The position numbers were made by a program, and so were the translations under genes. From Arcobacter sp. (GTDB lineage: Bacteria > Campylobacterota > Campylobacteria > Campylobacterales > Arcobacteraceae): a stretch of DNA of 64,000 bases. Each line of letters starts with the position of its first letter. Positions within the stretch are counted from its first letter, which is position 1. The notes beneath the pieces were generated by a model. The model saw only the letters and a program-made list of their open reading frames with translations. It ran no database searches and was not told where the DNA came from. Where the stretch lies: NCBI GenBank assembly GCA_002869535.1, contig PKUK01000008.1, forward strand, positions 116,541 to 180,540. Direction: 5' to 3'. Of this stretch, positions 46,822 through 55,845 are shown one piece after another.

Positions 46822-48072
46822 TTGAACAACCATAATCACTGTATATCTTTATTTACTGGAAACCTATACCCTTCAAAAGAACTATTTTTAAAACTTGAAA
46901 ATGCTTTTTTAACTGCAAATATTAATGATATTATTGAAGTTGTATCTTTAAAAGAGAATATAGAAATAGAACTTAGAGGTTGGACAAAACTTAAAGGTCA
47001 TCTATATTTAGGTCGTGAAAATTTAGGAGCTCAATTCTCTTATAAAATTCAAAAAATTAGTAAAAATAATTTTGAAAGCTCACCATCTTGGGGAAAAGAA
47101 CTAAAAGGTATTGAAACTTCAAATCCAAAACTAAAAGATTTGAATTTAAGCCATGAAATTTTAGCAAAAGCTCCCAATAGCAATGGTCTTTTAACAAGAG
47201 GAATGATAACCCAAGAAGGTACACCTTCATATGATTTTGCACTTTCCCATAAAGAATTAGTTTGGTCAGAACCTGTTTCTGTACTTTATGAAGAAGGTAA
47301 AAACTTACAATGGAATGCTACAACTGATATTGCTTGGAATGAGATACCAAAACTAAATCCAATCATTGAAAAAGCTATTTGTCAAATAATGACATATTTA
47401 GTTGAAAATGAATTTTCAGCTTTATATATTCCAGGAAAATTTATTAGTCAAATCAATCCTTATTATATGGAAATTCCACTTTTTTTATCTTCACTTATGA
47501 ATGATGAAGCGCGACATATTGAAGTATTTACAAAAAGAGCCCATGCTTTTGGTGCGGGATTTCAATATTAAAGTGAAGTTACACAACGCTCACTTTATTC
47601 ACTATTTAAAGAAGATGATTATATAAAAAGTTCATTTTTACTTCATGTTATGGGAGAAGGTACTTTTGTTGATTTATTAAGTTTTTTAGAAAAACATATG
47701 CCTGATGATGCCACAAGAAAAATCATAAAACTTGCTAAAAGAGATGAAATGAGACACGTATCATACGGCTTAGAGCATGTAAAATCTGCAATAGCACAAA
47801 ATCCAAATCGCATCAACTCTTTAAAAGCAACAGCATATAAGAGAAAAGAGTTTATGGATGAAGTTAGTGGAGAGTCTTCTTTGTTATTAGAAGCCCTAGC
47901 TATTTTAGCTGGTGGAAGTGATGCTCCAAATGACTATAAAAAAGGTTTTGATTTAGTTGAAGAATTAAAAGAGACTATGAATACAAACAGAGTAAAGAGA
48001 TTGATAGATATAGGTATGGATGAAGAGTTGGCAAATGACATTTCAAAAGTTCATACACCAAATTTTATGTAG
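46822..48072 (+). pseudogene. ferritin-like di-iron protein with TusA-like N-terminus, interrupted by in-frame TAA
   Basis: The frame opens at TTG 46822 (TGGAGAA 3-9 bases upstream; TTG 46810 is the alternative) and reaches 48072 if the TAA at 47569-47571 is read as sense: AFGAGFQY-stop-SEVTQRSLYSLF. The N-terminal ~75 residues look like a TusA/SirA fold but have YPSK where the CPxP cysteine motif would be. The rest is a ferritin-like bundle. Two ligands, in NEFSALYIPGKF and DEARHIEVF, lie before the stop, and two, in GEGTFVDLL and RDEMRHVSYG, after it, so the metal site needs both halves. Reaction unknown; di-iron oxygenase or oxidase chemistry is plausible. Confidence 0.75.
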
Positions 48073-48080
48073 GAAAAACA

Positions 48081-49208
48081 ATGAATAATATTTATAATAA
48101 AATGTTGGATTTTGCAAAATCAAATATCCAACCATATACACAAAAAGTAGACGAAGAAGCAAAGTTCCCAGTTGATAGTTTTGAAGCTATAAAAAAAGAT
48201 AAAATCACAGGTTTGATTGTACCAAAAGAGTATGGAGGTCAAGGCTTAGGACTAGAAGAGCATACTCAAACAGTACTTGCATTTGCTTCAAGTTGTGCTA
48301 CAACAGGACTTTGTTATATGATGCATAATGTTGCAACTATGTGCATAGTTGCATTTGGTAGTGATGATATGAAAAAAGAGTATTTACCTAAAATCGCAAA
48401 TGGAGAGTTACTTTTAGCACTTGCCTTTAGTGAAACAGGTACAGGTACACACTTTTACAATCCTGAAATAACTGTATCAAAAGATGGTGATAAATTACTA
48501 ATGAATGGACGAAAAAGTTTTGTTACTTCTGCACTTTATGCTGATTTTTATCTGGTACTTTCAAATAGTTTCGATGCTGAGGGTTTAGATAATTGGATTA
48601 TACAAAAAGACTTAAAAGGTATAACATTTGAAGAGTCAGCATGGGATGGATTAGGTATGAGAGGAAATGCTTCTATGCCAATGGTATTTAATAATGTAGA
48701 TATTGATATTTCAAATAGAGTAGGACCTGCAGGAAGTGGTGCAGAGCAAGTATTTAATGTAGTTGCACCATTTTTTGTAATAGGTTTGGGTGCAGTTTAT
48801 ACAGGTGTGGCTTTAAATGCATGTAATACTATTATTGAATACTCAATGGATAGAAAATATAGTGATGAGAGTGCTTTATGTAATATCCCAACTGTACAAA
48901 ATCATATTGCTGAAATTTTCACAAAAGCAACTAGTGCAAAACACTTTACTCTTGCAGCTGCAAAAAGTGGAGCAAATGGTGATGCAGATGCCTTGGCTCA
49001 AATTATTTCTGCAAGATTAAATGCTTCAGATATGGCAGTAGAAGTTTGTAATAAAGCTATGAAAATTGGTGGAGGAACTGCTTATGCTAAACGTATCACA
49101 ATTGAAAGATTACTAAGAGATGCTTATGCAGCACAAGTTATGGCACCAAGTACTGATGTACTTTCTATTTGGCTTGGAAAAGCTTTAACAAACCAACCAA
49201 TCCCTTAA
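48081..49208 (+). CDS. acyl-CoA-dehydrogenase-fold flavoprotein without the usual catalytic Glu
   Basis: A 375-residue protein with the full ACAD layout: GLIVPKEYGGQGLGL, FGSDDMKKEYLPKIANGE, AFSETGTGTHFYNP for flavin contact, and WDGLGMRGNASMP. In the C-terminal region the family consensus EGT(x)EI, which carries the catalytic Glu in many dehydrogenases, is replaced by MAPSTDVLSIW. That favours a flavin monooxygenase-like or other non-dehydrogenase reaction, as in the DszC/SfnC branch. It starts 8 bases after the di-iron gene, so the two probably act together. Confidence 0.72.
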   Translation: MNNIYNKMLDFAKSNIQPYTQKVDEEAKFPVDSFEAIKKDKITGLIVPKEYGGQGLGLEEHTQTVLAFASSCATTGLCYMMHNVATMCIVAFGSDDMKKEYLPKIANGELLLALAFSETGTGTHFYNPEITVSKDGDKLLMNGRKSFVTSALYADFYLVLSNSFDAEGLDNWIIQKDLKGITFEESAWDGLGMRGNASMPMVFNNVDIDISNRVGPAGSGAEQVFNVVAPFFVIGLGAVYTGVALNACNTIIEYSMDRKYSDESALCNIPTVQNHIAEIFTKATSAKHFTLAAAKSGANGDADALAQIISARLNASDMAVEVCNKAMKIGGGTAYAKRITIERLLRDAYAAQVMAPSTDVLSIWLGKALTNQPIP

Positions 49209-49218
49209 GGAGAAAATT

Positions 49219-50046
49219 ATGAAAAAACCAATTATGCTAGGAGCGGTAGCTTACGACCCAAAAGTAATTCCTATTTGGGATATTATAAGAGACTATTTTA
49301 ATGATAATGGTGTAAGACTTTATTATATTTTATTTTCAAACTATGAGGCTCAAGTTGAATATCTTTTATCAAATAAGATTGATGTTGCTTGGAATACAAA
49401 TGTTGCATGGGTTAGAAGCTATGAACTAAGTGGAGGGAAAACTAAAGCTTTAGTTATGAGAGATACAGATATAGATTTTCAATCTGTTTTTATCACAAAA
49501 GCCTCTAGTGGTATCAAAAAAATAGAAGATTTAAATACAAGAAAATTTGCTTTAGGAAGTGCAGACTCTGCTCAAGCTGCAATTTTACCTTTAAAATATA
49601 TTGAAGATAAACTTGGAAAAAATCATGATGTAAATATCGTACGATTTAATTCAGACTTAGGAAAACATGGTGATACAGGAAGAAGTGAATTTGACATACT
49701 TGAAGCTATTTTAAATGATGAAATAGATGCAGGTGCGATTGGAATTAGTTCATGGGTAAGAATGATTGAAGATGGGATGTTCCCAAGTGGTGAAATAGAA
49801 TCATTTTATGTAAGTTCGGGTTATTGTCACTGTAACTTTACTGTTCTTGAAAGTTTAGATAAAACTATTCAAGAGAAATTCACAGAGATGCTACTATCAC
49901 AAGATCCAAATGAGCCAATCATAAAGAAAATGATGCAAATGGAAGGATTAAACAAGTGGGTTAAAACAGGACCTGAAGAGTTAAAAGGTTATGAAGTTTT
50001 AACACAAGCAATGAAAGAACAAGATTTGATGAAAAATAACTGGTAG
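49219..50046 (+). CDS. PhnD-like periplasmic-binding-fold protein lacking a signal peptide
   Basis: A 275-residue protein with the type 2 binding-protein fold used for phosphonate or phosphite ligands: MLGAVAYDPKVIPIWDII, VEYLLSNKIDVAWNTNVAWV, FALGSADSAQAAILPLKYIE and DAGAIGISSWVRM. The N-terminus starts directly with the first strand, so it is probably cytoplasmic. No ABC permease or ATPase adjoins. A CHC motif sits in SSGYCHCNFTVL. It may be an enzyme or ligand carrier rather than a transport component. Last gene of the cluster, with AAGGAG before the ATG and a terminator after. Confidence 0.7.
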   Translation: MKKPIMLGAVAYDPKVIPIWDIIRDYFNDNGVRLYYILFSNYEAQVEYLLSNKIDVAWNTNVAWVRSYELSGGKTKALVMRDTDIDFQSVFITKASSGIKKIEDLNTRKFALGSADSAQAAILPLKYIEDKLGKNHDVNIVRFNSDLGKHGDTGRSEFDILEAILNDEIDAGAIGISSWVRMIEDGMFPSGEIESFYVSSGYCHCNFTVLESLDKTIQEKFTEMLLSQDPNEPIIKKMMQMEGLNKWVKTGPEELKGYEVLTQAMKEQDLMKNNW

Positions 50047-50069
50047 GAGAAACCTACTAGTTATTTTTT
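50038..50069. terminator. bidirectional terminator after the PhnD-like gene
   Basis: Ten-base stem AACTGGTAGG / CCTACTAGTT (one G-T) with loop AGAAA, then ATTTTTTC on the plus strand; the minus strand has TATTTTTC after the stem. It serves both convergent genes. Confidence 0.88.
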
Positions 50070-50075
50070 CTTGGT

Positions 50076-50825
50076 TTAAAAAAATATTTCATAATTTAAA
50101 TCATTTTTTGTGATTAAATTTTCACTTTCATCTATTTTAAATCCCTCGTTTTTTAAAGCATTTTTTACTATTGTTTTATTGTAAGGATGAACATCATCTA
50201 AAGATAAATAAGCTTCAATCTCTATCCATCTTGCTTCTAGTATCTCATCTGTATCTATAATGTTTATCTCTTTAGATAAAGGTTTTGCTTTACATACTAC
50301 ATAAAGATTTGACTCATTGAATTGTCCAGGAGAGAAGTGGCCTAAACTTACAATAGAATCAAACTCTACATTTATACCTGTATCTTCATATACTTCTCTA
50401 ATCAAAGCAGAAGAGATATTTTCTCTATCATCTATATGACCACCAGGAAGTTTATATTTTTGCCAAATTTTATCTTTGATTACTAAAAGTTTATTGTCAT
50501 CAATTACAACTGCCCCTACTCCTAAAGTATGATTTGTGGCTGTAGGAATAATAGGTTTATGAATAAGCTTTTTTACTAAGGTAATATCTCTTTCATTACA
50601 GTGATGAAAAACAAAATCATATTTTGTAAGTAGTGGAATTAAATTTGATTGAACAATATCAAGTTTTACCCATAAAAGTTTTTTATTCTCTAGTTTTTCT
50701 ATCAATAAAAGTAACTCTTCTTCAAACACTTCTACGCTATCAGGTATAGTTGAAGCATCTATTGTACTTCCATCATATTGGTCATTCTTTAAAACTATCA
50801 TTGTAAAATCAAATTTTTCTATCAT
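50076..50825 (-). CDS. Nudix hydrolase with pre-Nudix N-terminal domain
   Basis: A 249-residue protein. The Nudix box, beginning GGHIDDRENISSALIREVYE and completed by DTGI, fits the G-5x-E-7x-REU-xExxGU pattern near residues 125-147. The first ~95 residues form a GNAT-like pre-Nudix domain (LLLLIEKLENKKLLWVKLDI, FVFHHCNERDITLVKKL), as in NUDT6-like proteins. It hydrolyses a nucleoside diphosphate derivative; the substrate is not predictable. A 16-base palindrome lies just upstream. Confidence 0.85.
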   Translation of the reverse strand: MIEKFDFTMIVLKNDQYDGSTIDASTIPDSVEVFEEELLLLIEKLENKKLLWVKLDIVQSNLIPLLTKYDFVFHHCNERDITLVKKLIHKPIIPTATNHTLGVGAVVIDDNKLLVIKDKIWQKYKLPGGHIDDRENISSALIREVYEDTGINVEFDSIVSLGHFSPGQFNESNLYVVCKAKPLSKEINIIDTDEILEARWIEIEAYLSLDDVHPYNKTIVKNALKNEGFKIDESENLITKNDLNYEIFF

Positions 50826-50846
50826 ATTATTATCTCATTTTTTTAA

Positions 50847-50862
50847 TGTTAGAATTCTAACA
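50847..50862. promoter_or_regulatory. 16-base perfect palindrome upstream of the Nudix gene
   Basis: TGTTAGAATTCTAACA, centred about 30 bases before the Nudix ATG, is a candidate operator. No regulator gene adjoins. Confidence 0.35.
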
Positions 50863-51005
50863 CAATGTATATTTTATAAACCCATTTTACTTAACAAAAG
50901 ATGGTAATGGTTTTCTTATTTCACTTTTGATGTTTTATGATTGCCATTTATTTTTTAATGTCAATACAAACTTTTTATTAATTATTATTTAACACTATAC
51001 TATTG

Positions 51006-51011
51006 TATAAT
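51006..51011 (+). promoter_or_regulatory. -10 element for amrS
   Basis: TATAAT in the context TATTGTATAATTATAG. It overlaps the alternative TTG start at 51003, which supports the ATG at 51033 as the true start. Confidence 0.5.
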
Positions 51012-51032
51012 TATAGATATAAAGGTGTGTGG

Positions 51033-52019
51033 ATGAACTATTATAAAAAAGAAAAGGATAGGCTTGTGTGTTTGTTATGCCAATACTATTGTAAATTAAA
51101 AGCTGGGCAAACTGGAGTTTGTGGAATCAATCAAAATGTTGGCTCTCATATTGAAAATTTAGTTTATGGTTATCCAAGTGCAATTAATATTGACCCTATA
51201 GAAAAAAAACCACTATATCACTTTTTACCCTCATCTAAATCCTTTTCAATAGGAACTGTTGGTTGTAATTTCCACTGTAGTTTTTGTCAAAATTGGCAGA
51301 TATCACAAGAACACAACATAGATAAAAGCAGATACTTTGAACCTAAAACAATAGCTTCTTTAGCACTACAAAAGGGTTGTCAATCTATCTCATATACCTA
51401 CAATGAACCAACTATCTTTTACCCTTACGCAAAAGATATTGCACTTGAAGCTAAAAAACTTGGTCTTAAAAATATATTTGTAAGTAATGGATATGAATCA
51501 AAAGAAGTCATAGATGATATGGTTGGCATAATAGATGCCATAAATATAGATTTAAAATCATTTGATGAAAAATATTATAAACATAACTTAGGTGGAAATT
51601 TAAAGAAAAATCTTGAAAACCTAAAACATTTTAGAAAAAATAATCTCTGGATTGAAGTTACAACTTTGATCGTTCCAACTCAAAATGATAGTGATGAAGA
51701 ACTCTTTAAAATCGCTTCGTTTATTGCCAAGGAACTAGGCACTTTTACTCCTTGGCATATATCTGCTTTTCACGCTGATTACAAAGAGTTAAGTCTTCCT
51801 CCAACATCTTTGCAAACTCTTAATCGTGCCTATGAAATAGGAAAAAGTGTAGGCTTAGAGTATATTTATGTGGGAAATGTCCAATATGAAAATAGTACAA
51901 AATGCTCTTCATGTGGAAATACATTGATTGAAAGAAGTTATTTTCAAGTTAAAAAAAACAGTCTTGTAAATGGGTCTTGTCCACAGTGTAATAAAAAACT
52001 AGAAGGAGTATTTGAATAG
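51033..52019 (+). CDS. amrS: AmmeMemoRadiSam system radical SAM enzyme
   Basis: About 328 residues from ATG 51033 (AAAGGTG 6 bases upstream). The radical SAM cluster motif is CNFHCSFCQNW, preceded by the typical LVCLLCQYYCKLKAGQTGVC and followed by YTYNEPTIFYPYAKDIA and INIDLKSFDE. A C-terminal zinc ribbon (CSSCGNTL, CPQCNKKL) ends the protein. AmrS works with AmrA and AmrB partners; neither is in this window. The reaction is unknown. Divergent from the Nudix gene. Confidence 0.88.
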   Translation: MNYYKKEKDRLVCLLCQYYCKLKAGQTGVCGINQNVGSHIENLVYGYPSAINIDPIEKKPLYHFLPSSKSFSIGTVGCNFHCSFCQNWQISQEHNIDKSRYFEPKTIASLALQKGCQSISYTYNEPTIFYPYAKDIALEAKKLGLKNIFVSNGYESKEVIDDMVGIIDAINIDLKSFDEKYYKHNLGGNLKKNLENLKHFRKNNLWIEVTTLIVPTQNDSDEELFKIASFIAKELGTFTPWHISAFHADYKELSLPPTSLQTLNRAYEIGKSVGLEYIYVGNVQYENSTKCSSCGNTLIERSYFQVKKNSLVNGSCPQCNKKLEGVFE

Positions 52020-52025
52020 GTTTAA

Positions 52026-52472
52026 TTATCTTTTATAAATCATTGGCTGATATTTTAATTCTTGAAAAATCTTTTCCTCACCCTCTTTTTCAAATCCAAA
52101 GCTCTCATAAACTTTTATGGCATACAAAGAAGCATTTACTTTCATATTCTTAATCTCATAGTTTGTTTTTGTAAACTCCCAAAGCTTTTTTGCTATGCCT
52201 CTTCGATGATATTTTTTATCAACAAAGAGATGGAAAATCTGATTTTTATCTTTTATGGTAAGTATTCCAACTATCTTTTCATCTAAGATATATACAAATT
52301 GCTCATATTTTTTATCTAAAATTCTCTCTTCGTAAGCCTTAGGTAACAATTCATCAACAAACCATTTGGGTGCAGCTTCTTTAAAAAGATAAGTCAATAA
52401 ACTATTTGATAAGTTACTCAAATCATCTATATCTTTTCTATTTACTTCTCTTATATATCCATTTGCCATCAT
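52026..52472 (-). CDS. GNAT-family N-acetyltransferase
   Basis: A 148-residue single-domain acetyltransferase. The N-terminal IREVNRKDIDDLSNLS, the acetyl-CoA site DKKYHRRGIAKKLWEF (R/Q-x-x-G-x-A/G form) and VNASLYAIKVYESFGFEKEG are characteristic. The substrate is not predictable. It is convergent with amrS, 6 bases apart. Confidence 0.85.
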   Translation of the reverse strand: MMANGYIREVNRKDIDDLSNLSNSLLTYLFKEAAPKWFVDELLPKAYEERILDKKYEQFVYILDEKIVGILTIKDKNQIFHLFVDKKYHRRGIAKKLWEFTKTNYEIKNMKVNASLYAIKVYESFGFEKEGEEKIFQELKYQPMIYKR

Positions 52473-52507
52473 CTTTTTTTACACTTCATTTTTATTAATT
52501 CATTGTG

Positions 52508-52855
52508 TTAAAACAAAAACATCAAAGTCTCATTTATATAATATCTTATGGATTCTCGTGTAAGTTTATCAAGCTGATAAATTTTCTGCTTTCTTGCCAC
52601 TTTCCCAGTTCCATAAAGTAAGTTATATTTATCTTTTACAATATATCCTCTAAACCAACTCAAAAAGATATAATCTTCTTTTACTCTAATTGAACAAAAA
52701 CCACCCTCTTTTGAATAAAAGGAAGTGGTATGTTCATTGTGTCTCTCTTTTACATCATTTCCTATACATATTTTTATATAATCACGTACTGCTAAAAAGA
52801 GTTCAGCATGTTCACTATTGCTATCTTTTTCAAATGAAGTTCTATTTTTTGTCAT
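52508..52855 (-). CDS. DUF1801-like (YdhG) small protein
   Basis: About 115 residues from ATG 52855, whose codon overlaps the end of the cyclase gene (stop at 52842); the earlier start at 52906 would read through cyclase codons. It has HAELFLAVRDYIK, TTSFYSKEGGFCSIRVKE and a YIFLSWFRG strand, the DUF1801 type of fold. Role unknown. The overlap suggests translational coupling with the cyclase. Confidence 0.6.
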   Translation of the reverse strand: MTKNRTSFEKDSNSEHAELFLAVRDYIKICIGNDVKERHNEHTTSFYSKEGGFCSIRVKEDYIFLSWFRGYIVKDKYNLLYGTGKVARKQKIYQLDKLTRESIRYYINETLMFLF

Positions 52856-54818
52856 TTTCTTTTTTATACATACAAACTTTGTTTCGTCCCGTTTTTTTAG
52901 CTTCATATAAAGCTAAATCTGCTTGACTTAACAAGTTGTCTATACTCCTACAATCTTTCGCATCAGATACACCAAAAGAGGCTGTAAATTCAGATAATAT
53001 TTCACTACCAAAAGAGACTTCTCCTTTTGAAATTTCTATACGTAAACGTTCTGCAACATTTATTGCTTCACTAATATTTGTTTGGGGTAATAAAATAGCA
53101 AACTCTTCACCACCTATACGACCAATAATGTCAATATCACGTAAAATATTACGACTTATTTCATATATTCTTTGCAATACCAAATCACCAATATTATGTC
53201 CATATGTATCATTAAGATTTTTAAAAAAATCAATATCAAACATCATAATAGAAAGCTCTCCACCATATCTGTGATAACGAGACAGTTCTATATCTGCATG
53301 CTCTATAAAATATCTTCTATTTGGTAGATTTGTAAGATAATCAAAATAAGCACGATGCTCTAACTCAATTCTTGCATTTCTATTTTCTATGGCAACACTA
53401 GCTAAATTGGCAGCAAAAGAGATACGCTCTATATCTTCAAGGGATGGTCTTGTAGGTTTTTTATGATAGATTGCAAAAGTTCCCAAAACCTCACCATTTG
53501 AAGAAAAAATAGGCTCTGACCAACATGAACCAAGTTCAGCTTTTTTGGCCAAATCTGTATATCCTTTCCAATACTTATGTGTCATAATATCTTCAACTAT
53601 TACACGTTTGCCAAGATATGCAGCAGTACCACAAGAACCTACACCTTTACCTATTTCAAGACCATTTATGGCTTCATTATAAAATTCAGGTAAATTTATA
53701 GAAGCACCTAATAATAAACGCCTTTTTTCTTCATCTAAGAGTAAAATACTACAAATAGATGTATTATCTTCAGACTCAATTGTTTGAACAATATTGTAAA
53801 GAATATCAGATAGGCTTGAACCTTTTGCTACCATTTCCAGCATATTATCATGGGCTAGATTTCTAAGCTCACTTTTCCAATGCTCTGTTATATCAGTAAA
53901 GTTAGCTAAAAGTTTATCTCCAATCCAAGAAACCTTAATTAAAATTCTTCTTTCAGTGCAATCTTTACAAGTTGTTGTAACCTCAAGTTCTGGAATAGAA
54001 ATATTTTTTTGAATAGCAGAAACAAACCCCTCAAGCCAAGGAGTAATAACAGTTTCTCTATAGCTAGTGTCTGGATATACTTTTTTTGCCCAAGTATCAA
54101 TATCGGGCAAATCATCAATGGTATATCCAAATAATTTTGTAAATTTATGATTTAGATATTCTATTTTTCCGCTACTATCTGCCCAGCCAACTCCAACAGG
54201 AGAAAAGTCTAAAATATCTTTCAACTGAATCTGCTGCTTGGTAGTTTTTTCTAAAGTATCTTGGAGTTTATTTTGATGAAACTTTGACAAAGAGCTTTGA
54301 GCTAACATCCTTGCCATCTTTACAATACAATCCATGTGTGCTTCCATCTCTTCTCTTGAAACAACTGGAACAACTCTTATGGCATCCAAATATTTTTTTT
54401 CTTCGTAATTATATTTTTTAGCCTGTTCTTTAAAAAACTTCATATTAGGAACTTTTTCTAAAACTTGACCTAAAAATATCGTTGCTAAAATCTTACCATC
54501 AACTACAAGTGGAGTTGCATAATCAAGTAAACCATTTTTACATAAATTATGATTTACTTTTCCATCAATCAAATTTTCCATAAGCTTTAGATTACTCTCA
54601 ACACAGCATAAATTTGACTCTGGATTTATTCTATGAAATAAAGAGCAGGCACTAACCCAGCCCTTTTGAGATATTATCTCGCCATCATTACCAACAATAC
54701 CATTTGGAATACCTGTTGCCTTAAAAAAACTCTCTAGTAGTTCTTCAAACTCAACAATATCAATCAAATCAGAAAATTTATAATCATTTTCTTCACTTGT
54801 TATATTATAGTTTTGCAT
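52842..54818 (-). CDS. PocR/PAS/GAF/GGDEF diguanylate cyclase
   Basis: A 658-residue cytoplasmic protein. An N-terminal PocR sensor (about residues 15-185) contains SACSLFHRINPESNLCCVES and LDYATPLVVDGKILATIFLG. It is followed by PAS (about 200-310, SPVGVGWADSSGKIEYLNHK), GAF (about 325-475, GVGSCGTAAYLGKRVIVEDI) and GGDEF (about 490-650, IDFFKNLNDTYGHNIGD and the GGEEF signature in RIGGEEFAILLP). It makes c-di-GMP in response to a small ligand; PocR domains elsewhere sense diols. No I-site RxxD is obvious upstream of GGEEF. Confidence 0.9.
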   Translation of the reverse strand: MQNYNITSEENDYKFSDLIDIVEFEELLESFFKATGIPNGIVGNDGEIISQKGWVSACSLFHRINPESNLCCVESNLKLMENLIDGKVNHNLCKNGLLDYATPLVVDGKILATIFLGQVLEKVPNMKFFKEQAKKYNYEEKKYLDAIRVVPVVSREEMEAHMDCIVKMARMLAQSSLSKFHQNKLQDTLEKTTKQQIQLKDILDFSPVGVGWADSSGKIEYLNHKFTKLFGYTIDDLPDIDTWAKKVYPDTSYRETVITPWLEGFVSAIQKNISIPELEVTTTCKDCTERRILIKVSWIGDKLLANFTDITEHWKSELRNLAHDNMLEMVAKGSSLSDILYNIVQTIESEDNTSICSILLLDEEKRRLLLGASINLPEFYNEAINGLEIGKGVGSCGTAAYLGKRVIVEDIMTHKYWKGYTDLAKKAELGSCWSEPIFSSNGEVLGTFAIYHKKPTRPSLEDIERISFAANLASVAIENRNARIELEHRAYFDYLTNLPNRRYFIEHADIELSRYHRYGGELSIMMFDIDFFKNLNDTYGHNIGDLVLQRIYEISRNILRDIDIIGRIGGEEFAILLPQTNISEAINVAERLRIEISKGEVSFGSEILSEFTASFGVSDAKDCRSIDNLLSQADLALYEAKKTGRNKVCMYKKENDKK

Positions 54819-54958
54819 TAAAATCCTAATAAATCTATTTTTAGATTTCTATAGATTTTTTTACCACCTATATCTATCTTAATTTTAGTCTTTTAATACT
54901 TTTATCTTATTAAAATAATTTTAAAGTTTGAAAAATAATTTAGGACTTATTTTTAAGC

Positions 54959-55783
54959 TTATTTTCCTAAATTAAAAATACCTCTTACAAAGTGATAAAG
55001 GATAAAAAGAAATATCAAAGGTAGCAGTATGGTTTGAAAAACAAAAGCAATAATAAGTGCCACTATATACTCACTTGAACTATCAACTGCTTTTTTATAT
55101 TCATCTACTTTTTTTGCATAATAGTTTGAATCAAATTTCTCTGCAACTTTATTGAAAAATGAGCTGTTTTCTTTGTGTTCTATTGTATTTTTTGTAACCT
55201 CATTAACATCTTCTTTTACTTTTACAATACTTTCATTTAGTTGACTAATATTATAATCTTGTTTTACAAAACTATTATAAGCAAACTCATTAACTAAGCC
55301 AATAAGAGGAACTGCAAAACGCAGAAAAATCAATATCACAGAGATTTTAAAAAAAAGTGTTCTAAACCTCTCATCTTTTGAAAACCTATAAAACATCCAT
55401 AGGTTTAAAACTATTACAGAAAAAAACAAAATATAGTTATATATATCATTGGTAACAAAATTCATCATGATTTTTTGAATACCTAGAGAAACCATACTAG
55501 CTAACATCACAAGAGAAAATTGCTCTACTAAATCATTTACAGGATCTAGAACTTCCCCAATTGCTACAGTAAAAAAAGGAAGGTCTAGTTCAGTTCCTTG
55601 GGCTAAAGAAATCACTGCATTAAGTGCTTTTGCACTTCCAAATACAATAACAGCCTCTTTAAAACTATTATCAACTAACTCCTTACCTTTTACATCAAGA
55701 GTATATGAAAAAGCAAAAAATATTATAGTTATTGATAAAATTAAAATTAAGAATTTATTCCAATGTGTTTTTAAAAATTGCAT
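54959..55783 (-). CDS. membrane protein of unknown function beside second two-component pair
   Basis: A 274-residue protein with about five helices: near residues 9-26, 85-105, 116-135, 145-165 and 238-265. Between the last two lies a soluble, charged, probably coiled segment (about 175-232, NESIVKVKEDVNEVTKNTIE). No family is recognised. It lies 62 bases after the response regulator on the same strand and could be a target or partner; that is inference. Confidence 0.5.
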   Translation of the reverse strand: MQFLKTHWNKFLILILSITIIFFAFSYTLDVKGKELVDNSFKEAVIVFGSAKALNAVISLAQGTELDLPFFTVAIGEVLDPVNDLVEQFSLVMLASMVSLGIQKIMMNFVTNDIYNYILFFSVIVLNLWMFYRFSKDERFRTLFFKISVILIFLRFAVPLIGLVNEFAYNSFVKQDYNISQLNESIVKVKEDVNEVTKNTIEHKENSSFFNKVAEKFDSNYYAKKVDEYKKAVDSSSEYIVALIIAFVFQTILLPLIFLFILYHFVRGIFNLGK

Positions 55784-55845
55784 ATTATATCTTTATATTA
55801 AATTTTTATAATTATATCAAAAATAAAAACTCATACATTTAATTG

